Below the pieces are notes generated by a model, which saw only the letters and a program-made list of their open reading frames with translations, was not told the origin of the DNA and did not search any database. Shown here piece by piece: positions 34,692 to 45,106 of a stretch of 64,000 nt of DNA. Both the position numbers and the translations under genes were made by a program. The DNA lies in assembly GCA_002900995.3 (NCBI GenBank), contig CM035313.1:2852001-2916000 (forward strand), read 5' to 3'. The DNA is from Ganoderma boninense. Lineage: Eukaryota; Basidiomycota; Agaricomycetes; Polyporales; Polyporaceae. The stretch's first letter is position 1. The number at the start of each line of letters is the position of its first letter.

Positions 34692-36587
34692 TCAAGAGGC
34701 ATGCCGCGCCCTGCGGCTCATAACCGCGACCAGGACGCTCCCAGCCCCAGTCGCAATGGCGCAGGATCCGACGAAGATCTCCACAGCGCCATAGCCCTCC
34801 TTTCCGAAGACGCCGCCGATGGACATGGACCCGCGGCCGCTCTGGAGCAGCAGCCCCGAGATGACGGGGCCGACGACGGCGGAGACGCCCTTGAAGACGG
34901 AGGTGCCGCACAGCGCGAGGCCGGCGTGCTCCGGCCGGCCGCGCGCACAGTCGAAGGACGCGTTCTGCCACGTCGAGGAGAAGCCGCCGCTCTGGACCCA
35001 GGGCAGGCAGGTCGTTAGCCACAGCGATAGCGCATACGACAGAACTTAGAAGAGGTCGGAAACGTAATGCGACTCACCAGGGCGCCGAAGATGACGGCGA
35101 AGAGGTAGAGCTGCGTCGCGGACGACGCGAGGCCCCACAGGAGGAAGGCGACCGTGCCGCTTCCGATTGCGCTCAGGAACATCACCCATGGGTATGGGTA
35201 CCGGTCGCTCAGGTGGCCGAGGATGATTTGGCCGCCGACGGCGGACGAGTTGAGGATGGAGGTGACGACGATGGCTGTGAAGGGCGTGGACAGCGCGGTC
35301 GTAAAGGAGGTGATGTACAGCGAGACGGGGAAGTAGGACAGCCCTTGGAGGAGGAGCGTGAGGGACTAAGTAGATGGCATATTGGTCGTCAAATTGGCAG
35401 CGAAGGTGGAATTTGATGAAGGTTACTCACAACGCTCCAGAACAAGGGGCTCGTCAACAGACCCAACTGAAGGGGGATGAACCGAGGTCGCTCCTGGCCC
35501 CCGGTAAACTTTGGTACGGGCAAACGGGGCCGGATGCCGAGCAGCGCGATGCCGATGATGACCGTCGATACAATCGCCCAGATACGAAGTGTCCATCGGA
35601 GACCGACGCTCTCGAGCATGACATTTAGCAGGAACGGGAAGACAAAGCCTGAAGACCATAAGTCGAACCCGGCGGCACTCAATGCTTAAGAACTTGGATA
35701 CGGAAAAGAAAGAAGAAAACTGACCGCCAAAACCTCCGCCGGCGAAGATGATGCCTCCAGCTAGCCCTCTCCGTTCCGAGAACCATTCGGGTATGAGCCT
35801 CACTATAGGCATGTAAAGCATTCCGCCGCTGATGCCGAACAGAACGCCTTGCAGTAAGATGAGGTGAGACACCTATGAAGTAAGTAAGTAATATCGAAAC
35901 GACCAGCTGTATATGTCGCCATACTTGCGTGGCAAAGCTCGCGCCGAAGATGGATACGAAGTACAATATGAGACCTGCCCGCATCCCCCAGTTCATATAG
36001 TCTTGGTAACGACCATATATGCATGAAATCAGGAAGTGCTAAACGGGCGAGCGGGCCCGATGGTCCATGTCAGCAGCGGCCGACGTAGTACGGATTACGA
36101 ACATACCTCCATGTATTGCAACCCGATCGCAACTGTACTCACAGCAGCTATCGATATGTTTGACGACGAATTGAACGGCGGATGCGTCGTGTAATAATCT
36201 GCCCACGCCGTGTTGTAGTCATGCACTGACACCGAGGGAAAAGATAATGATCGTGTGCATATACTCACTTTGGAACACGTTAAAGCTATGGATAGGATGA
36301 ATCTCGTTCAGTGCCGTAAAGGAAGCAGCAACCGTGGATTAAAGCACCGACCTAAAGCAAAATCCCCATATCATCGTCTCCAACACGAACGAGCACAAGC
36401 AGAACGTCCACGCCCCCACGCCGCGGTCGACAGGCGCGAGCTCTTGTACGCTCACCCCGTCATCTGGTGCGATCTGAAGGGCAGCGTCTGACCCCTCCGC
36501 ATTGACGGATGCCACAGAGCGAGCAGGTGTAGCTTGTAGGCTGCCCGAGGTCATCCGCAGCTCTGAGAGCTCGTGTTGCTCAAGCAT
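34692..36587 (-). CDS. MFS transporter, monocarboxylate-permease-like
   Basis: Minus-strand gene of several exons from ATG 36587 (MLEQHELSELRMTSGSL) to TGA 34692. After a hydrophilic N-terminal tail, the first membrane helix reads FVLETMIWGFCFSFNVFQ. Next come YYTTHPPFN and AVSTVAIGLQYME, typical of the fungal MCT-like branch, then LLQGVLFGISGGMLYMPIVRLIPEWFSERRGLAGGIIFAGGGFGG, which is the conserved loop after helix 4. Helices 7-12 include GHLSDRYPYPWVMFLSAIG, VVGPVISGLLL and ATGAGSVLVAVMSRRARHAS. Predicted 12-helix importer of monocarboxylates or related compounds; the substrate is not determinable. A small exon (about 36270 region) carries only SFNVFQ. Confidence 0.82.
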
Positions 36588-37037
36588 CTGGTTACCGAGG
36601 ACCGGTCCGTCAGTTGTGCTCAAGCCTCAACCTTGAATCCATATACCTGCATGCTTCTTTCTGCTTTTGTGGGGGACGGTCTGCTGGATGGTAGTCAGTA
36701 GAAGGCTACGACTGGGCTACGAGGGGTCGAGTGACTCAACGCCGAACTCACTAGTATAAACGAGGATCCACGGTGCCGGGGATTCGTATGGGTGAGCTTC
36801 ATGACAAATTCAAATTGAAAGGCACACCATATGAGCGCCTGCCAATGCGAGACAACTGGACAACGGGCCAGCCGAAACGTATCCACACATGGCCATCGAG
36901 TGTAGAAACGGTCTGAAAGCATAGCGACAACAACCTCAACAAGGATACGGCTCAATAATACAGTTAATATACAGCGCATCTTCTTAGCCACCCGCACCCA
37001 TGTCGATAATACCGCGGAGGTACTCAAGATTCAAGAT
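36588..37037. other. Intergenic spacer
   Basis: 450 bp between two minus-strand genes. No coding structure. Confidence 0.5.
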
Positions 37038-38893
37038 TCAAGTCGAATCCCTCGCAGCACGGAAACGCACCCTGACCTCCTTCACGTCCCGGCGCGCCTC
37101 GACCAACGCCTCCCGGATGCGCCGCTCGACGGCCGTGACCTCCTCCACAGTCAGCTGCGACGGCACGTGCGCGGTGAGGTCGACAAACATGTTGGCACCC
37201 GTGCGCATCGCGCGGAGGTCGCTGACCGCCAAGAGTGTCCCTGCAGCGGCCCGCGCGTCGCCGTTTGTCGGCGCAGCATCGGGGGAGGAGGTAGAAGGCA
37301 CAAGCGGGCGAAGCGCGTCGAGGAGTGCAGTTTTGGTCGAGGGCGACACGCCCGCGTCTGTGAGCTGCCGGAGGGCGGTCATGAGCAGTCCCCAGCCTTG
37401 CTGGAAGATGAGCACGGAGACGATGAGGCCTACATCCCCCGCACGTCGTTAGCTTTTGCTGCATTTCAGGCAAGAGGACACGACTGACCTCCGATAGGAT
37501 CGAGCGGGAGGTGCGGGAACCACCAGTTGCCGAGGATCGCTGCAAGTGCGACCGCGCTCCCAAACGCGTCGCTCCGGTGGTGGACCGCGTTGGCCATGAG
37601 AACCGGGCTGCGTTCCTCGTCCGCGACGCGCTTCGTGATCCGGTACAGCCACTCCTTCGCGAGCACGCTCACCGCCGCGAACCACGCCGCATTTGGGTCG
37701 AGCGCACCATCCCCATGCCCGTGTCCATGGCTGTGTGCGTGAACGTGCGCGTGCTCGGACGCGATGGAGGGGACGGCTTGCGCGACGTCAAAGATGCGCG
37801 TGAGGATGTCGTGCAGCGGGCCAGGGCCCATGGTCGCGGTGGAAGTGGACAGGACTTCCATGAGGAGCGACCACGAGTGGAGACCGATGCCGAGCGCGCC
37901 GCCAGTTAGCAGGATGGAGACCAGGGTCGTGCCGAGCACCTCGAACTTGCCGTACCCGTACGGGTACTTCTCGGATGGAGGTTGGCGCGAGAGCCGCCAG
38001 CTGAAGAGCGTGATGAAGTCCCCGACCAGGTCTTCATGAGGTTGAACGAGGCTCTAGGGTTAGTTTTGAGATGGTAGGATGGTGGGAAAGAAGAGGACGC
38101 ACCGCCCAAACAGTGGCCGGCGTCGGCGAGAAGCGCAGCTGAGTTCATGTACCAGCCTGCTGCGCCTTTCGCACCGGTGAGGACGACGTTGGAGGCGAGA
38201 CCGACGAGGGTAATCTTGCTACCTCGATCGCCTGCAGAAGTTTGCGGGGTGCGGCGAAGAAGTAAGTTGAATTAAATTGCGACATCGACGGGCATTCGTG
38301 AAGGTGGGTGGATTGGGGAGGAACGGGATGGCAGTGCAGAGTGAGGTTGGACACGTACCTTCCCCCTTCAATGCCTGCACGATCTGCTCCGCATCCTTCC
38401 CGTGCCCATCTTCTGCATGGTCGTGGCTATGGACAAGAGAGCCTAGGAAACTGTGCGAGTGGGAGTGCGAATGCGAATGCGAGTGGGTATGAGGGTCATG
38501 ACTGTGGTCGTGGTCAGGGTCGTGTGACTCCGTATGTCGTTCGGGCTCCTTTCCCTTGGGCTGTGTAGAATGTGCTCGACGGGCGGTGAGGGTCGCCATG
38601 TGGAATGCGGGCACGAGAGACAGAGAGGTCGAGAAGGACAAGGCGCGGGAACCCGGTAACGCGGAGGTGGAGATTGCGCGAACGGTCGGGTCGGTAGCAC
38701 TTCGGCAGGGGTAGAGTAGGCGACTGTCAGATGTCGGCTGTGTCTTTGACCGCAGGAGGATACGAAGGCGCAACGGTCTGCTGAGACAAGGGGATATGGG
38801 GGGCGAGGAAGAATGTGCTCGAGAGACGGCGCCCCGCCTAAGCATGTCTGTGGGTGGCGTGGCGGTGGCCAAGGAGGGTACCTTCCACGTCAT
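37038..38893 (-). CDS. Mitochondrial-type CDF metal transporter (MMT1/2-like)
   Basis: Starts at ATG 38893 (MTWKVPSLATATPPTDMLRRG) and ends at TGA 37038-37040, with several introns. The first 150 residues are Arg/Ser-rich and fit a mitochondrial presequence. They are followed by a His/Asp-rich stretch (HDPDHDHSHD then repeated HS) that may bind metal in the matrix. The CDF core has GLASNVVLTGAKGAAG, AALLADAGHCLGDLVGDFITLFSW (TM2 HxxxD), KYPYGYGKFEVLGT, a second His-rich loop (HAHVHAHSHGHGHGDG), and MANAVHHRSDAFGS (TM5 HxxxD). The C-terminal cytoplasmic-type domain includes RTGANMFVDLTAHVPSQLTVEEV. Known relatives export iron or zinc across the inner mitochondrial membrane. TM2 has HC where HS is usual. 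Confidence 0.87.
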
Positions 38894-39828
38894 GACACAG
38901 TGGGGGCCTATATGTGCGGGGGTCGTGGGTGGCAGAGAAGCCGTCGTGGCAAAGGGCGAGTTTGGGACATCGGGCGGGTACTCACGACGTTGGGCGAAGG
39001 GACGGCCGAGCAGCCTGGCACGCGTATCCCCACTGCCAGCGCTGACTCAGTCTCTGCCATCGCCCACTTGCCTCGGCGCTACTCAGCTTGCCTCCCTCCA
39101 TCTCTCTCGCCGTGTACCTCTCCCTGTCTGTCATCACTGCTTTACGCACCCAGCCATTAAAGTGGTCAGGAATTTCGTGAAAAGGCTACGGCCCCCCACC
39201 GCAACGTCCACTGGAACCTTGGCTTCGCTCTAGCATCAAATTTGAGAGTGCTTCCCAGGTTAACTTTTATCCCAACCTCATACTACTCGTCCAGTGTATA
39301 CGACACACGAAGCCAGACCATCGAATACCACCTAACTTCGGACAAAGTATGGCATATCCATATGCCCGGTCCTGCTGCACTGCCTTGTGAACCTAGTTCT
39401 ATCTGCGTTATCCATAGCTTCCCAACCTCTGACAAACGCTTGTATACCACAGGGACGTCGCGCTTGCAGATGCCGTTCTGCATCGCATCCTTCTCACTGA
39501 GAGATCTGAATTTCCCGTAGGACATCCCAATTCAAATCGTGATAATTGTTCGATGACTTTTGACGAAGTCAAAAAGCGAATGTTGTTGGTCCCGGTTCGT
39601 CCTTCTGGATTGTCGACTTGATTCAGATGGTGCTCTGGACGTTCGCGTGACTGGAAATTTTCAATGTTCAGGATCATAGCAGAATGCCGTCTCTCAACTC
39701 TTCTCCCGACTTTCCTCAACTCTGGTTCTCGGAAATTGTCGTGGGACCTCACGTACAGGGATAAGCGTGGTTGCCGCAGTGCCTGCCGCAGCGACACAGC
39801 GATGCACCCTCTCTTACCGACCACCACC
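38894..39828. other. Divergent promoter region
   Basis: About 935 bp between the CDF gene (minus) and the F-box gene (plus). Short open frames only, none supported. Confidence 0.5.
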
Positions 39829-41365
39829 ATGGTCCACCCTCGCACTATTCCATCCCTTCCCGTCGAGTTACTGATCAACGTCGCAAGCAACTTGACCAGA
39901 GGGGCCGATCTGTGCTCCTTGGCTCTCGTCAATCTGTCCAGCAATTATGCGGCTACGGCCATCCTTTATGCCTGTATCGCACTCGACAATCCCGATACCA
40001 CCAGGAAATGTCTCGATACACTCAACCGCCCCTTGTGCTCGTTCCAACGGGATCTCCTTCCGTTTATCCGCTCTTTCGTCATGGACTGGGGAGGATGGTA
40101 TGCTGACGGAGACAACGGCCTTCGTGCTGCCCTCGAGAAGGCCGTACTGCGCATGTGTAACATTCGTCGATTTTTTTGTTGGGAGTCGTTTATGTTTACT
40201 CCCAAGACATTTGCTCACCTTGTCGCGGGTCCCGCGGCGCCGTCGCTTCAAGAGCTTGGAGCCACTATGGAGGACTGGCGCTTTCCTCTATACCGTCTCA
40301 CCTGGGACGACGTCCGCCCCACATGTACCCAACTCTGGAAGGTTCACTTCATCCTTCCGAGCCGACAACCGGATTGGGACAGCTGCAAGAATTACGTTGG
40401 TCACCTCTTGAAAGCTTCCGCTACACACCTCGAGTCGTTGGCACTCGATCTCTCATCGTTCCACACGGACCTCCATGCGGCGGATCTATTCTCAGAGATT
40501 GGCGGTTTTCGAGCACTGGAAGTCCTCCGGCTTCCGACCTCCACAGACTTGTCATCTATACCTCGTGCGCCCCATCTCAGATGCCTCCAGCTCGACTGCG
40601 ACTACTCAAGGGCAGTCCATGACGGGGTCACCCAAATGCGCCCCTTTCCTTCCTCCTTCTGCTCCCGCCTCGAGCAGCTTTACTGCTGTCACGTCTACCT
40701 TCACGCGTTCTTGCCCGCGGACACCGATACACGCCGCCCTATCCATGCGGTATTCCTTGACGAAGCAGTTTACAGTCTGGAAGGCGGAATAGGCGGCACC
40801 AACTTAGCGCCGCTCTCGTTACTGCGTTACTCCGATTCCTCTTTGCGCTTGGAGGAGATTCTTCGGTGCCTGCCCAACTCTGCGGTGCCCATCACCGAGC
40901 TCAACCTCTACGTCAAGCATGTCGACGTTGAGGTTCTTTGCGAAATCCTCCCATCCATCAGGCATCTAGAGCAACTGATAATCGTTACAGGACACCAACC
41001 TAGGAGGGTGAGTACGCAGTTGTTCGTCATCAGTCAACCCACAGCCCAGGCTGACTTTATACCTACCAAATACCAATGTGATGTCGTTGATGCAGCTCAG
41101 GCGAGCCCATTTACTTGGCAAGACGATGTTCGCACACATGCCCCGCCTCCACACATTCCTCCTCTGTGCCACTGTGCTGGCACGGAACCAGCCGACGCAC
41201 TTGCACAGCGGGTATGGCCACTACTTCTACGAGCGGCAGGAGAGGTGTCTGCGGGCGTTCGACAGACATGCGCCATGGCTGCAGCGCGTCATGCTCACGA
41301 CAGGCTTAGAGTGGGTCAAGCAGGCGAACGGCACTTGGGATACTGTCGAGGTAGAGGGCGTCTAG
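39829..41365 (+). CDS. F-box protein with leucine-rich C-terminal region
   Basis: Two exons, 39829-41007 and 41096-41365, about 480 residues. The start sits in a strong context (ACCATGG). The N-terminus IPSLPVELLINVASNLTRGADLCSLALVNLSS is an F-box, which would bind Skp1 in an SCF ubiquitin ligase. The rest has repeated leucine-rich stretches (HLESLALDLSSFHTDL, ALEVLRLPTSTDL, HLRCLQLDCDYS, EILRCLPNSAVPITELNLYVKHVDVEVLCEILPSIRHLEQLIIV) in the manner of the very numerous basidiomycete F-box proteins. The target is unknown. An upstream in-frame ATG at 39802 is possible but has a poorer context. Confidence 0.8.
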
Positions 41366-42122
41366 TCCACTTAGGCTCAAGACCGGTAACGTTGAATTTG
41401 CAGCTCAGTCAACATTTTCGCGCAATGTGAATGATCGTATCCAACCGCTTACTCATCACTATGCGTTTACCGATCCCACTGCATCGCTGATAGCATTTTA
41501 CACGACACCCAGTCGCTCAGGTCTTACTTATCCAGCAGCTTCCAGCCAACAAGCGACCAGCGCTCGCTCTTATGTTAACCCCCCCCCCTTCTCTCGTGCC
41601 ACTAACACTTGCTTCACCACTGGCCAACCACCATCGCGAATAACATCAATCACCGCCTCCTGTAATTTCGTATCCAGTTTTCTCGACACGCTGCTCTGCA
41701 TCATCTTCCGTACACCCATTCTGATCATTCCAATCACCTCGTACGACCATCCGAGTCCTCGGCCCATGAGCAGGCCACAGGTTCATGCCAGCACATAGCC
41801 AATCCGCCAGGCCTATGAGCTTTCCAGCTGCGATCCGGCCGCGGCGTTTGTGTATCTTCCTGCAGACCTCGATAATCCGCACGCTAATGTTGCCGAGCTC
41901 AGAAGTCATGTCCGATTGGTCCCTGGGCTAAGACCCGAAGTGTCGGACGATCCCCACTGCCGCAACACTCTCATTGTGAGGGCTATTTAACCTGCAGGAG
42001 TTCTGCTCATTTCCATCAGGCTATCCCTTGAATTTTTACCGAACGCTCGGTGAGCATATCGATCCTCCTGGCTCGATATTTAACCTACGTCTGACAATGG
42101 ACAGTTCAGGTCAGTATTCGTC
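41366..42122. other. Intergenic, no supportable gene
   Basis: About 760 bp between two plus-strand genes; contains a C-rich homopolymer near 41580 and an AT-rich ATATTTAA motif near 42075 that could belong to the promoter of the next gene. Confidence 0.45.
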
Positions 42123-42998
42123 ATGAGCCTTCCACCCGCAGTTGCAAGCCAAGCCTTCTATGACGTCTCTGCCCTTGAGGGGGGCCACATCAACATACCT
42201 CTCGCGTGGGTTCTGGACAATGTGAGCGAAAGCGAGTTCATCAGCGCCCCCACCCTATCCTTCCTCGTCCGCCACCACACCAGGAACGACATTCTCGTCT
42301 TCGACCTCGGTCTCCGCAAGGACCGGGAGGCCCTGCCCCCCGCTATCATCAAACAGGCCGCAGCGGGGAAATCCTCCGCCAGCGTTCCGCTCGACGTAGT
42401 CGACTCCCTCGCCAAGGGTGGCACGACGCCCTCCGAGATCAAGCACGTTCTCATCTCGCATCTGCACATCGACCACGTCGGCCACTCCGCCCTCTTCCCA
42501 ACAGCGCAGTTCTTCGTGGGCGAGGGCAGCCGCGCGCTCGTCGCGGACCGGTACCCCACGAATCCGGACTCGGTCATCCCCGCCGACGTCGTGCCTGAGG
42601 ACCGCACGACGTACCTCGACCCCCAGGGGTGGCCCTTCCCGCATGCGCTCGACTTCCATGGCGATGGCAGCGTGTACGCTGTCGACGCTGGGCACGGGCA
42701 CATGCCCGGGCACCTCAACCTCCTTGTCCGCACGTCTGGCGACGGGGGGTGGATCTACCTTGCGGGGGACAGCGCGCACCACTGGGATCTCCTCAACGGC
42801 AAGGGCAGAATCGGCCGCCACCCACTCTTCGGGTGCGCACACGAGGATCCGGATGCGGCGGAGGCGCACATCGAGCGACTCAAGACGCTTATGAAGGAGA
42901 ATCGAAGGGTGCGCCTCATCCTGGCGCACGACGAGCCTTGGTACAAGGCCAACGAAGGCGGGCCGGCGTTCTGGCCTGGGAAGATCGAGTCGCTGTAG
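42123..42998 (+). CDS. Metallo-beta-lactamase-fold hydrolase 1 (lactonase-like)
   Basis: A single intronless frame of 291 residues, MSLPPAVASQAFYDVSALEGG to GPAFWPGKIESL. The metal site HLHIDHVG (HxHxDH) is clear, preceded by FDLGLRKD and KHVLIS and followed by HALDFHGDGSVYAVDAGHGHMPGHLNLLVR (second His ligand) and YLAGDSAHHWDLL (bridging Asp). The last metal His is probably in LILAHDEPW. The arrangement fits the AttM/AiiA-like lactonase branch of the fold. Substrate unproven. No signal peptide, so likely cytosolic. Three paralogs lie in this window. Confidence 0.87.
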   Translation: MSLPPAVASQAFYDVSALEGGHINIPLAWVLDNVSESEFISAPTLSFLVRHHTRNDILVFDLGLRKDREALPPAIIKQAAAGKSSASVPLDVVDSLAKGGTTPSEIKHVLISHLHIDHVGHSALFPTAQFFVGEGSRALVADRYPTNPDSVIPADVVPEDRTTYLDPQGWPFPHALDFHGDGSVYAVDAGHGHMPGHLNLLVRTSGDGGWIYLAGDSAHHWDLLNGKGRIGRHPLFGCAHEDPDAAEAHIERLKTLMKENRRVRLILAHDEPWYKANEGGPAFWPGKIESL

Positions 42999-43506
42999 CC
43001 GGCGTTGTGCTGCGGATCGGGTTCTTTGTGATGGTATGTGGTTTGTGTGCATCGCATCGGATGTGCGCTGACATAACCTTCGGTAGGATTACGGGAACAC
43101 ATCGTCGCTAGCATGTCTTGGGGTGCGTTTCCACGTACCTGCGGCCAACACAAGAACATATACATCCATACATGGAAGGGTATTGGAGTATGTCATGGTA
43201 AAGTGCGAAGCTGGAGCTCAACATTGACAGGCTGGGGTACAGGGAAGGTGGACTGTGGATAGTTTTGGGTCCTCTCCTGCGACGCAATCGGCGAATACTC
43301 ATGTCATTAGAGTTCTTGTATCCCCACGTCGTGGACGATGCACAATGTGGGAGGCGCTTGACTCCCACCGAGAAACCGTATAAAAGCCAGCGTATCTCTT
43401 CCTCGATGGCACGACTCCCCAGCCTGTAGGACCATCGCAAGGTAAGTCCAACAGGGTGTAGTTTGGTTTCAGGAAGAGCTAACCTCCCTCCAAATACGAG
43501 CACGCC
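42999..43506. other. Intergenic with promoter of MBL 2
   Basis: About 510 bp. A TATAAAAG string at 43379-43386 lies about 125 bp before the next ATG. No gene seen. Confidence 0.5.
43379..43386 (+). promoter_or_regulatory. TATA-like element of MBL 2
   Basis: TATAAAAG about 125 bp upstream of the ATG at 43507; a good match to a core TATA box. Confidence 0.4.
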
Positions 43507-44409
43507 ATGCATCTTCCGCCTCCTTCCGCAAACCAAGCTTACTGGGACATCTCTGCCATAGACTCCGGTCATGTCGGCGGCGTATTACTCGGCTTCCTCA
43601 TGGACACAGTGAAAGACGACGCGAGGGGCGACCTCCCGTGCCTCGCATTCCTGCTCCGCCACTCACGCACGGGCGATCCCTTTCTCTTCGACCTCGGCAT
43701 CCGCCCGGACGTCGAGAATCTCGGCGACGTCCTCAACTTGGTGTCCCAGATGGACATGAAGCTTGAAGGCCGGGACATCCCCGCCGCCCTCGAGAAGGGC
43801 GGGCTCTCGCGGGCAGACGTCAGGCACATCCTGATCTCCCACATCCACTTTGACCACTCCGGCTTCCCTCCTGCCTTCCCGAACGCGACGTTCCTCGTCG
43901 GAGCAGGCTCAAAGCCTATCCTGGAGACACAGGGCCCCGACTTCAACTTCACCATGTACTCGATCGACCTTCCACTCGAGCGCACGACCTTCCTCGACCC
44001 GTCTGGTAGCACTGATACTACTGGGGCAGACTGGGCCCCGATCGGCCCCTTCCCTCGCGCACTCGATTTCTACGGCGACGGAAGCCTGTACATCGTCGAC
44101 GCACCCGGGCACACGCCCGGCCACCTCAACGTCCTCGTGCGCACGTCCCCAGACGGGGGGTGGGCGTTCCTTGCGGGGGACAGCGCACACGACTGGCAGC
44201 TGCTCACGGGCGAGGCGATGGTCGGCCACCACCATACATTCGGCTGCATACACGAAGACCCCGCGAAGGCGCAGGAGACCATCGAGAGGGTGAAGGCGCT
44301 GTCCGAGCATCCGAGGGTCAGGGTTCTGCTTGCGCACGATGTTCCGTTCGTGAATGCGAATGCAGCCGACGCGACGGGGTATTGGCCGGACACGGTCGAG
44401 TCGCTTTGA
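43507..44409 (+). CDS. Metallo-beta-lactamase-fold hydrolase 2
   Basis: Intronless, 300 residues, MHLPPPSANQAYWDISAIDSG to TGYWPDTVESL. The metal-binding HIHFDHSG is preceded by FDLGIRPD and HILIS; later come GPFPRALDFYGDGSLYIVDAPGHTPGHLNVLVR and FLAGDSAHDWQLL, then VLLAHDVPF. It is closest to MBL 4 at the right edge (shared MKLEGRDIP/VEGRDIP region, GYWPDT end) and belongs to the inverted duplicate block. It is convergent with P450 1. A lactone- or ester-hydrolysing role is inferred from fold only. Confidence 0.88.
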   Translation: MHLPPPSANQAYWDISAIDSGHVGGVLLGFLMDTVKDDARGDLPCLAFLLRHSRTGDPFLFDLGIRPDVENLGDVLNLVSQMDMKLEGRDIPAALEKGGLSRADVRHILISHIHFDHSGFPPAFPNATFLVGAGSKPILETQGPDFNFTMYSIDLPLERTTFLDPSGSTDTTGADWAPIGPFPRALDFYGDGSLYIVDAPGHTPGHLNVLVRTSPDGGWAFLAGDSAHDWQLLTGEAMVGHHHTFGCIHEDPAKAQETIERVKALSEHPRVRVLLAHDVPFVNANAADATGYWPDTVESL

Positions 44410-45106
44410 GCTTGTCGGTTCGTCAAAGAATTCGCCAGCTTGCAGATTGCAGATTCGAAGTTAGTAGTTTATGACATATGTTAACATGCACATCTGATTC
44501 TAGCTACAAAATTGAAATTTTGCGCTGAGCAGGTAGGGAACAACACTATGAATTCTCCTTCAAGTTGCCTTCAGGAAACACAGACATCGTGGTTCTGCAG
44601 CTGAAAGCTGGTGTGCAGCAACCTAGGTTGGCAATCATCGAGAGCAGGATGTAGTTTCTGTATCTACTGATAAAGAATGACAACGCAGGGTGGACATGCG
44701 GTCAGAAGCCATGGCGAAATCTGTATACTGCATGAGAGGCCACAGGGACGAGGACTACAATGGGGGGATAGGTGCTGTACGAGTCGCTGGCCTAGCAAAC
44801 AGGAAGGATCTGCCATGTTACTCCAGGTGAGTGAAAGTGAAATTGGAAGAAGGGAATAGGAAGATCAAGATGGTCAAGAGGCAAATGCTAAGCAGTGGAT
44901 GATGCCAGAGTAGATTGTACAATCGGACAGTTGTCTTGTGGATACTAGTGAGTCTAAATGACGACTATGTACACTGGGATGTCAACCGTTTGCATGTCGC
45001 CAACAGTGAGACGTTCGAGCGGACGTTGAGCGGATGCTCTCTGTTCTGTGGTGACAGTTTCCGCGTCAAAGTCTGGCGGGCGGGTACCATGGCAATGGCA
45101 TCGCTC
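44410..45106. other. Convergent spacer of the duplicated pair
   Basis: About 700 bp between the stops of MBL 2 and P450 1. The part next to MBL 2 (about 44410-44485) is recognisably similar, in reverse complement, to 63240-63328, showing that the duplication includes this spacer. No gene seen. Confidence 0.6.
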